Shown: positions 1 to 5,180 of the stretch, piece after piece
Layout of the letters: each line of letters opens with the position of its first letter
Position numbering within the stretch: position 1 is the stretch's first letter
NCBI GenBank assembly: GCA_033720695.1
Contig: JAWWCA010000135.1
Span: 1-9,929 of the forward strand
DNA from: DATGQT01 sp033720695
Lineage (GTDB): Bacteria > Bacteroidota > Rhodothermia > Rhodothermales > Rubricoccaceae
DNA length: 9,929 bases
Reading direction: 5' to 3'
The notes under the pieces: generated by a model
What the model was told of the DNA's origin: nothing
Seen by the model: only the letters and a program-made list of their open reading frames with translations
Databases searched by the model: none
Program-made: the position numbers and the translations under genes

Positions 1-257
1 CCGACGTAGAAGTCGCGGGAGCCCTTGGGCCAGTTGCCGCGGACCTCGCCGACGCCGCCGAGGAGCCCGTAGTTGAAGGCGGTGATGGCGACCTCGTTGC
101 CGTCCATGTCGGCCTTCTTCTCGAAGTCCCGCCGCGAGTAGTAGGTGGGGTCGAAGATGAAATCCGGGAGGTCGCTGCGCTGCGCGAGGGCAGCCGGCGC
201 CAGGAGAGGCAGCGCCAGGGCCAGGAGCAGGGCGTAGAGGAGTCGGGATCGGTTCAT
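1..257 (-). CDS. Secreted protein of unknown function, N-terminal part only (runs off left edge)
   Basis: Reading the minus strand from the ATG at 257 gives an open frame of 85 codons that continues past position 1. The first 25 residues are a classic Sec signal peptide: Asn-Arg-Ser-Arg, then a Leu/Ala-rich core, then a cleavage site after Ala-Leu-Ala (Gln26 would be the mature N-terminus). The mature start contains FDPTYYSRRDF, KADMDGNEV, AFNYGLLGG and NWPKGSRDFYVG. This pattern (an N-x-V segment, FNYG, then WPKGS and YVG) reminds me of the N-termini of large exported Bacteroidota/Rhodothermota proteins, but that is from memory and I do not assign a family. It starts 57 bp after the stop of the TonB-dependent receptor on the same strand, so it is probably the third gene of that operon and may be a cell-surface or periplasmic partner of the receptor. 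There is no recognisable Shine-Dalgarno sequence. The C-terminus, and so any sorting domain, is outside the window. Confidence 0.75.
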   Translation of the reverse strand, partial: MNRSRLLYALLLALALPLLAPAALAQRSDLPDFIFDPTYYSRRDFEKKADMDGNEVAITAFNYGLLGGVGEVRGNWPKGSRDFYV

Positions 258-277
258 CGAGTCGGGGGTGGGCGGCC

Positions 278-297
278 GCAGCCGTGGCCGGGGCTGC
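278..297. repeat. Inverted repeat in the receptor/secreted-protein gap
   Basis: GCAGCC (278-283) and GGCTGC (292-297) form a perfect 6-bp stem with an 8-nt loop. It lies between the receptor stop (315) and the next start (257). There is no T tract, so it is not a standard terminator. It could be an intercistronic stem that stabilises the upstream message or lowers expression of the downstream gene. Short GC palindromes are common at this base composition, so confidence is low. Confidence 0.25.
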
Positions 298-314
298 CCG
301 TCGGGAGGGGGGCG

Positions 315-3140
315 CTAGAGGTTGAGGCGGAGGCCGAGGGTGACGCGGCGCGGCTCGTTGAAGAACGTGGGGCGGGTGTAGCGACGCTGCAGGAAGAGCG
401 GGTCGCCGCTGAAGGTGGCCGCCTCGATGCTCTCCTCGAGGGAGTACGACGCGCGGCCGGTGTCGCCGAAGACGCCGAGCTCGTTCCGGGTGTCGAAGAC
501 GTTGTCCACCTTCGTGAAGACCTGGATCTGGGTGCCCGCCACGTCGAAGTTCTTGTAGGCGTTGAGGTTGAGGTTGAACTCGGCCGGCTTCGTCTCGCTG
601 TTGAGCGGGATCACCGTCGGGGGCACGGTGCCGCCCGTCACGCGCGAGGTGCGGGCCGGCGTGTAGGGCTGGCCCGAGCCGTAGGTGGCGACGAGCCCGA
701 AGCCGGCGTCGAGGGCGGGGTTGGTGTAGGTGAGGCTCGCGTTGGCGGTGTGCCGCTGGTCCCACCCGGTCGGGACGATCTGCTGCTCGCGGATGCCGTT
801 GGCCGCGGCGGCGTTGTAGACCTCGTTGGGGTCGCTCGCGTTGGCCTCGGCCACCTGATAGGTGTAGTCCACGCCGGCGAAGAAGTTGGTCCCGATCCGC
901 TGGTCGAACCGGAGGATGATGCCGCGGACGAACCCGAAGTCGGAGTTGACGAGGCGGCCGTAGCGCGCGCTCGTCCCCGCGATCACGATGGGGTCGGTGG
1001 CCGTCCCGGCGAGGTTGCGGATGTCGCGGTAGTAGGCCGTGATCTCGACGGCCGACGACGACCCGATCTCCTGCTTGAGCCCGATCTCGCCGTTGACGGT
1101 CTGCTCGGGCTCGAGGTCGGCGTTGCCGATGAGGCCGATGAGGCCGGAGCCGGCCGAGCCGAGCGAGAAGAACGGGTTCTGGTAGAGGAGCTCGAAGTTG
1201 GGCACCTGGAAGAACCGCCCGTAGGAGAAGTGGACCACGCCGCCGGCCGAGATGGGGAAGGCCACGCCGAGGCGCGGGCTCACCTGCCACTTCGCCTCGG
1301 TGTCGGTGAAGAAGGCGTCCGGGGTGAAGTCGATGTCGTCGAAGCCGAGGTTGGGGTTGGCCTCGAACTGCGGGGCCAGCCGCCGCTCCAGGAACACCGC
1401 GTCGGGGTCGGTGGGGTCCTGGAAGACGACGCCGTTGGCGTCGAAGTAGTCGAACCGCAGGCCCGCGTTGATGATGAGGCCGCCGAGCTCGATCTTGTCC
1501 TGGAGGTAGGCCGCGAACTCGACGGGGCTGTACTCGTAGGCCCCGTTCGTGAACACCTGCGGGTCGAGGGTGCCCTGGGCGTCGACGAAGGTGAACTGGT
1601 CGAGGAAGTCGAGGGTGTGGTAGCGGACCTCGACGCCGGTCTTGACGAGGTTGAACGAGTTCACCTGGCTCGAGAGGTCGACCTTCGCGAGCCAGGTGTC
1701 CGTCGTGCGCTCGAACCGCCCGTTGTCGGTGCCGCCGATGGCGAAGCCCGAGGCCGTGGCCTGGTCCCGGAACCCGATGAAGGCGGGGTCGCGGTAGCGC
1801 TCGTCGAGCGGGTCCTCGAAGAGGAAGTTCTCGAAGACGGCGCGGTTGTTCGTCAGGCCGACCTCGTAGAACGTGGTGTTCGAGAGGAGGTGGGTCCACT
1901 TGAGGAAGGCCGTCGTGGCGGTGCGCCGCCCCTCGCGGATGGCGTCGGGGTGGAAGTAGAAGTCGAAGAGGTCGCGGCCGGCGGGGTCCTTGAACTCCTC
2001 GTAGGAGGCGAGGAGGCTGCCCGAGAGCCGGATGCCCCCGCCGAGGCGGAGCGTCAGCTTGCCCTGGCCCGAGTACTTCTCGTAGGGGTTGAGCGCGACG
2101 ACGGTCGAGTCGCCCGAGCCGTCGGGGTTGAGGAGGGAGAGGCGGCCGTTCTGGTCGAGGCCGACGTCGTCGAAGCCGAAGACGCGGCGGCCGAGGATGA
2201 AGCCGTCGTTGGCGAAGTAGCGCCCGCTCCCGAAGAAGAAGAGGCGGTCGCGGAGGACGGGCCCGCTGAAGGCGCCCTCGACGTTGCGGACGTCGGTGAC
2301 GCTGAAGTCGTCGATCCCGGTGCCGGGGAAGAGCGGGAGGTCGCCCTCGGCGCCGCCGGCGTCCACGGAGCCCTCACCCGTGGCGTAGTCCCCGGCGAAG
2401 GCCGAGACGTTGGCCTCGAAGTCGTTCGAGCCCTCGCGCGTGACGACGTTGACGATGCCCGAGAGGGCCTGGCCGTACTCCGCGTTGAAGGCGCCGGTGA
2501 CCACCTGGAGCTCCTGGACCGAGTTGTTCTCGATCTCGAGGGCGAGGCCGCCGTCGTAGACGTCGGTGACGGGGATGCCGTCGATCCAGTAGCCGACCTC
2601 GCCGATGCGGCCGCCGCGGAAGTGGCCGTCCACGACGCCGGCCTGGAGCTCGACGACGTCGTTGAAGTTCTCGACGGGGATGGCGCGGATCTCCTCGCCC
2701 GAGACGAACGCCGTCGTGGCGGTGAGGTCGCGCTGGATGAGCGGGCGCGTGGCCTCGACCACGACCTCCTCGCCCTCGATGGCCTCCTCGTTGAGATCGG
2801 CGTCGACCGTCGTCGTCAGGTCGATCCGCACGCGGACGTCCTCGACGCGCTGCGTCTGGTAGCCGATGTAGGAGAAGACGACGTCGTACGTGTCGGGGCG
2901 GACGCCGATGATGGCGTAGCGGCCGTCGAGGTCGGTGGCCGCGCCCTGCGACGTCCCGCCGATGACGACGTTGACGCCGGGGAGCGGCTCGCCGGTGAGG
3001 GCGTCGGTGACGGTCCCGGCGATCTTGCCGGTCTGGGCGCTGGCGCTCGCGCCGGCGAGCAGGAGGAGTGCGGCGGCGAGGGCGGCGGGAGCCGCCCGGC
3101 GCGCGCGGGGCCTGCGGACGGGGGGGGCACGGTGTGGCAT
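315..3140 (-). CDS. TonB-dependent outer-membrane receptor with carboxypeptidase-regulatory-like N-domain
   Basis: This 941-residue protein is a complete TonB-dependent transporter, which takes a scarce ligand across the outer membrane using energy from TonB-ExbBD. Residues 1-36 are a signal peptide (Arg-rich start, Ala/Leu core, cleavage near ASA-QTG). Residues about 38-115 form a carboxypeptidase-D-regulatory-like beta-sandwich (GTVTDALTGEPLPGVNV, then TDLDGRYAI and YIGYQ), typical of Bacteroidota receptors. EEVVVEA at about 124-130 fits a TonB box. The plug spans about 133-236, with WIDGIPV, VQELQVVTGAFNAEYG and GIVNVVTREG. The rest is the 22-strand barrel, with the SPRLGVAFP and YGRFFQVPNF stretches usual in these barrels. 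It ends RRVTLGLRLNL, so the last residue is Leu rather than the common Phe. The ATG at 3140 lies 33 bp after the LacI-family gene, with no Shine-Dalgarno sequence, and a secreted protein follows after 57 bp. The regulator suggests a carbohydrate or related ligand, but no SusD-like gene is visible, so the substrate is open. Confidence 0.93.
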   Translation of the reverse strand: MPHRAPPVRRPRARRAAPAALAAALLLLAGASASAQTGKIAGTVTDALTGEPLPGVNVVIGGTSQGAATDLDGRYAIIGVRPDTYDVVFSYIGYQTQRVEDVRVRIDLTTTVDADLNEEAIEGEEVVVEATRPLIQRDLTATTAFVSGEEIRAIPVENFNDVVELQAGVVDGHFRGGRIGEVGYWIDGIPVTDVYDGGLALEIENNSVQELQVVTGAFNAEYGQALSGIVNVVTREGSNDFEANVSAFAGDYATGEGSVDAGGAEGDLPLFPGTGIDDFSVTDVRNVEGAFSGPVLRDRLFFFGSGRYFANDGFILGRRVFGFDDVGLDQNGRLSLLNPDGSGDSTVVALNPYEKYSGQGKLTLRLGGGIRLSGSLLASYEEFKDPAGRDLFDFYFHPDAIREGRRTATTAFLKWTHLLSNTTFYEVGLTNNRAVFENFLFEDPLDERYRDPAFIGFRDQATASGFAIGGTDNGRFERTTDTWLAKVDLSSQVNSFNLVKTGVEVRYHTLDFLDQFTFVDAQGTLDPQVFTNGAYEYSPVEFAAYLQDKIELGGLIINAGLRFDYFDANGVVFQDPTDPDAVFLERRLAPQFEANPNLGFDDIDFTPDAFFTDTEAKWQVSPRLGVAFPISAGGVVHFSYGRFFQVPNFELLYQNPFFSLGSAGSGLIGLIGNADLEPEQTVNGEIGLKQEIGSSSAVEITAYYRDIRNLAGTATDPIVIAGTSARYGRLVNSDFGFVRGIILRFDQRIGTNFFAGVDYTYQVAEANASDPNEVYNAAAANGIREQQIVPTGWDQRHTANASLTYTNPALDAGFGLVATYGSGQPYTPARTSRVTGGTVPPTVIPLNSETKPAEFNLNLNAYKNFDVAGTQIQVFTKVDNVFDTRNELGVFGDTGRASYSLEESIEAATFSGDPLFLQRRYTRPTFFNEPRRVTLGLRLNL

Positions 3141-3173
3141 AGGACTGGAGCGGTGGCGAGCGCCGGCTCGCCG

Positions 3174-4268
3174 CTAGGTGGCCGTGGCCTGGGGGGCTGC
3201 TTCGACGCCGGCGCGGCCGTTCGTGGCGCCGAGCTCGGTGGCGGCGGCGTCCGAGCGCGCCCGGGCGCCACAGGTGTCGCGGACGACGAGCTGGGCCGAG
3301 AAGGTGGTGTGCGAGACGGGGCGGCTGGCGGTGCCGATCCGCTGGAGCAGCTTGTCGGCGGCCACGTGCCCCATCTCGTACATCGGCTGCCGGAGGGTCG
3401 AGAGCCCGGCGTAGCCGCTCGTCTGGATGTCGTCGAACCCGACGAGGGCGACGTCGTCGGGGGCGCGGAGGCCGGCCTCGCGGATGGCCTGGAGGGCGCC
3501 GAGCGCCTGCATGTCGGAGGCGGCGAAGACGGCGTCGGGGGGCGTCGGGAGCGCCAGGAGCGCCTGCATGGCCTCGTAGCCGGCCTCGATCGTGTACCCG
3601 TGCCGCTCGGCGTCCGGGTCAGCCGTGACCACGTAGTCGGGGTCGGCGTCGCGGCCGGCGTCGCGGAGGGCGGCCTCGTAGCCGGCGCGCCGGGCTTCGC
3701 CGGGCACCGAGACGGCGATGGGCGCGATGTGCGCGATGCGCTCGTAGCCCTGCGCGAGGAGGTGGCGCGTCGCGGCGTAGCCGCCCTCGCGGCTGTCGAC
3801 CGAGACCGAGTCGAAGGCCGCGTGGTGCGCGTCGGCGAGGACCACGGGGTTGCGGGCCCCGGCGAGCCCCTCGGCCCGCTCGGCCGTCAGCGGCGTCGAG
3901 CAGAGGAGGAGGCCGTCGGCGCGGCCCTTGAGGAGGGCCCGTTCGAGCTGCCCGTCGATGCGCTCAAGCGCGTGGGCGGCGAAGACGAGGATGTCGTAGT
4001 CGTCCTGGACGAGCCGGTCCTGGATCCCCCGGATCACCTCCATGAAGAAGTACGAGGTGAGCATCGGGACGACGACGGAGACGAGCTGGGTGCTCTTGCG
4101 CGCGAGGTTCCGCGCGGCCACGTTCGGCTCGTAGCCGAGCTCCTCGGCCGCCGCGAACACGCGCTTCCGCGTCTGGTCCGACACCTTGCCGCGCCCGCTG
4201 AACACGCGGGAGACCGTGGCGATGGAGACGCCAGCTCGCTCGGCGAGGTCGTAGATGGTGGCGGACAC
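3174..4268 (-). CDS. LacI-family transcriptional repressor
   Basis: This is a LacI/GalR-family DNA-binding regulator, 364 residues from the GTG at 4268. An in-frame GTG at 4301 would add 11 residues (numbering below is from the shorter start, MSATIYDLAE). Residues 4-57 are the LacI helix-turn-helix plus hinge: TIYDLAERAGVSIATVSRVF, then LGYEPNVAARNLA, whose Leu normally inserts into the central CpG of the operator. The two specificity positions, Tyr-Gln in LacI, are Ile-Ala here, close to Met-Ala in CcpA. Residues about 60-335 form the two-lobed periplasmic-binding-protein-like effector domain (ASDMQALGAL, LVGFDD, STLRQPMYEMG, and the usual end QLVVRDTCG). About 30 Ala-rich residues follow that end and look like a lineage-specific tail. 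The shorter start is preferred because it matches the family N-terminus and because the GTG at 4301 would place an operator-like palindrome inside the coding sequence, right at the predicted transcription start. Effector unknown, probably a sugar. It is the first gene of the receptor operon. Confidence 0.92.
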   Translation of the reverse strand: MSATIYDLAERAGVSIATVSRVFSGRGKVSDQTRKRVFAAAEELGYEPNVAARNLARKSTQLVSVVVPMLTSYFFMEVIRGIQDRLVQDDYDILVFAAHALERIDGQLERALLKGRADGLLLCSTPLTAERAEGLAGARNPVVLADAHHAAFDSVSVDSREGGYAATRHLLAQGYERIAHIAPIAVSVPGEARRAGYEAALRDAGRDADPDYVVTADPDAERHGYTIEAGYEAMQALLALPTPPDAVFAASDMQALGALQAIREAGLRAPDDVALVGFDDIQTSGYAGLSTLRQPMYEMGHVAADKLLQRIGTASRPVSHTTFSAQLVVRDTCGARARSDAAATELGATNGRAGVEAAPQATAT

Positions 4269-4286
4269 GGGGAGAGGCGCGGCCGA

Positions 4287-4300
4287 TGTAAGCGCTTTCA
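4287..4300. promoter_or_regulatory. LacI/CcpA-type palindromic operator (cre-like)
   Basis: TGTAAGCGCTTTCA matches the catabolite-responsive consensus TGWAANCGNTNWCA at every fixed position and contains the palindrome AAGCGCTT with a central CpG. Members of the LacI family whose helix 2 carries a small or hydrophobic pair, as in CcpA and as here (Ile-Ala), bind this type of site. It begins about 10 bp beyond the -10-like hexamer, so a bound repressor would cover the first transcribed bases. The most likely reading is negative autoregulation of the regulator-receptor operon by the adjacent gene product. Confidence 0.7.
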
Positions 4301-4309
4301 CTACCCCGT

Positions 4310-4338
4310 AGTATAGGATCCCCCTCTGCCCGATGCAA
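4310..4338 (-). promoter_or_regulatory. Putative promoter of the LacI-receptor operon
   Basis: On the minus strand TTGCAT (4338-4333) and TATACT (4315-4310) are separated by exactly 17 bp, the optimal sigma-70 spacing. The -10 hexamer matches TATAAT at five of six positions; the -35 matches TTGACA only at its first three. Transcription would start near 4302-4304, directly before the operator, giving a leader of about 35 nt to the GTG at 4268. The Bacteroidota-type TAnnTTTG element is not seen on this strand, so the housekeeping sigma factor of this lineage may read the site differently. Confidence 0.45.
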
Positions 4339-4404
4339 TGGGGGGAACGGGAATTTCCTCATCCCTTCGGCCCGGTCCGGGTCGGCACCGCTCAGCCGGC
4401 GCTT

Positions 4405-4412
4405 TATCTTTG
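4405..4412 (+). promoter_or_regulatory. Bacteroidota-type -7 promoter element for the carbamoylation module
   Basis: TATCTTTG fits the Bacteroidota -7 consensus TAnnTTTG at all six fixed positions and stands out as an AT-rich island in GC-rich DNA. Transcription would start near 4419, leaving a leader of about 20 nt before the ATG at 4440. No clear TTG-containing -33 element lies at the expected distance upstream, which lowers confidence. It would drive the three plus-strand genes together. Confidence 0.5.
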
Positions 4413-4439
4413 GCGCCCTCCCCCGCCACCCCTGTCCGC

Positions 4440-4598
4440 ATGGGCAAGATCCGCATCCTCCGCGAGTTCTGGGACTTCGTGCGCGTGCGCAAGAAGTACT
4501 GGCTGGCCCCGATCGTCCTCGTCCTCGTCGTGCTCAGCCTGCTCATCGTCGTGACGCAGGGCTCGGCGCTGGCGCCGTTCATCTACTCCCTCTTCTAA
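4440..4598 (+). CDS. DUF5989-family small membrane protein (SxtK-like)
   Basis: This is a complete 52-residue protein from the ATG at 4440. In-frame upstream starts would only add residues unlike the family. Residues 1-20 are a basic, aromatic cytoplasmic segment (MGKIRILREFWDFVRVRKKY), residues about 22-38 are one hydrophobic helix (WLAPIVLVLVVLSLLIVV), and the tail TQGSALAPFIYSLF is the most recognisable signature of DUF5989. Length and layout match the family, whose members sit beside SxtJ-family proteins and carbamoyltransferases; from memory, SxtK of the saxitoxin cluster is of similar size. The positive-inside rule puts the N-terminus in the cytoplasm. The biochemical role is unknown; it may be a membrane anchor or assembly subunit for the carbamoylation module. 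It is the first gene after the TATCTTTG promoter and is followed 96 bp later by the SxtJ-like gene. No Shine-Dalgarno sequence precedes it. Confidence 0.87.
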   Translation: MGKIRILREFWDFVRVRKKYWLAPIVLVLVVLSLLIVVTQGSALAPFIYSLF

Positions 4599-4622
4599 GG
4601 CGACGACGTTGCGGGCGTCCGT

Positions 4623-4650
4623 CTGGGGCGCTCCGGGTTGTGGGCCCCAG
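4623..4650. repeat. Intercistronic hairpin between the DUF5989 and SxtJ genes
   Basis: CTGGGGC (4623-4629) and GCCCCAG (4644-4650) are perfect 7-bp complements around a 14-nt loop, in the 96-bp gap after the DUF5989 stop. No T run follows, so it is not a canonical terminator. It could act as an attenuator or as a 3' stabiliser of the upstream segment after processing. Confidence 0.35.
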
Positions 4651-4694
4651 CCCACCGGCCGCCCGCTCTCTCGTTCGCCGCGACCCCGTACCCG

Positions 4695-5132
4695 ATGATC
4701 CGCGCCGTCGCCGAGGAGGTCCGCGCCCTCGACACGGGCCGGGCGGCGCTCCGCCGGTTCGGCCTCGCCGTGGGCGGGGTGTTTCTGGCCATCGGTGCCG
4801 TGGTCGTGTGGCGGAGCGGGTGGACCCTGGGCCCGGCCGCCACCGTCCTGGGCGGCCTCGGCGGCGCTCTCATGGCCCTCGGGCTCGTCGCCCCCCCCCT
4901 CCTACGGCCGGTGTACCTCGGCTGGATGGGGCTCGCGTTCGTGCTCGGCTTCGTGATGACGCGGGTCATCCTGACCGTCGTTTTCGTCGGTCTCGTGATC
5001 CCGATCGGGCTCGCCCTCCGCCTCGTCGGCAAGGACCTGCTCGACCGGCGGCTCGACCGGGGGGCCGCGTCGTACTGGCGCGAGAAGCGCTACCGAGACG
5101 CGTCCCCTGCCCGCCTAGAGAAGTACTACTGA
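4695..5132 (+). CDS. SxtJ-family membrane protein
   Basis: This 145-residue integral membrane protein starts at the ATG at 4695. A TTG-initiated extension from 4638 would add 19 proline-rich residues and overlap the intercistronic hairpin, so it is rejected. There are four hydrophobic segments, about 22-39, 45-65, 74-88 and 91-111, after a short amphipathic N-terminus (EEVRALDTGRAALRRFG). The C-terminal part carries the family hallmark: a membrane helix running into IPIGLALRLVGKDLL, then a basic cytoplasmic tail with ASYWREK, ending LEKYY. Function is unknown. The family is named for the saxitoxin-cluster gene sxtJ and is recurrently adjacent to O-carbamoyltransferases and DUF5989 proteins, which is exactly the arrangement here. 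A plausible but unproven role is to recruit the soluble carbamoyltransferase to the membrane or to handle a lipid-linked substrate. The carbamoyltransferase starts 48 bp downstream. Confidence 0.85.
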   Translation: MIRAVAEEVRALDTGRAALRRFGLAVGGVFLAIGAVVVWRSGWTLGPAATVLGGLGGALMALGLVAPPLLRPVYLGWMGLAFVLGFVMTRVILTVVFVGLVIPIGLALRLVGKDLLDRRLDRGAASYWREKRYRDASPARLEKYY

Positions 5133-5149
5133 CCCGCGGCGCACGCGGG
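5133..5149. repeat. Hairpin directly after the SxtJ-family stop codon
   Basis: CCCGCG (5133-5138) and CGCGGG (5144-5149) form a perfect 6-bp GC stem with a 5-nt loop, starting at the base after the TGA stop. The carbamoyltransferase ATG is 31 bp further on. No T tract follows. It may tune read-through or message decay within the operon, but GC-rich DNA produces such stems by chance. Confidence 0.3.
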
Positions 5150-5180
5150 CCTCCCCGCCTCGCACCGCGCGGCCTCCCGC

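Noticed and set aside
750..4316. Very long plus-strand open frame (1188 codons) opposite the receptor and repressor genes
   Set aside because: It is antisense to two genes with clear homology. Its product is a low-complexity mix of Val, Glu, Asp, Gly, Ala and Arg, the typical complement of GC-rich codons; stop codons are simply rare at this base composition.
4394..4407. Second operator-like site (AGCCGGCGCTTTAT) overlapping the module's -7 box
   Set aside because: Only the right half resembles the operator at 4287-4300; the left half fails the consensus, so it is more likely chance.
4638..4694. Longer TTG start for the SxtJ-family protein
   Set aside because: The extra 19 residues are proline-rich and unlike the family, they overlap the hairpin at 4623-4650, and an ATG at 4695 gives the normal length.
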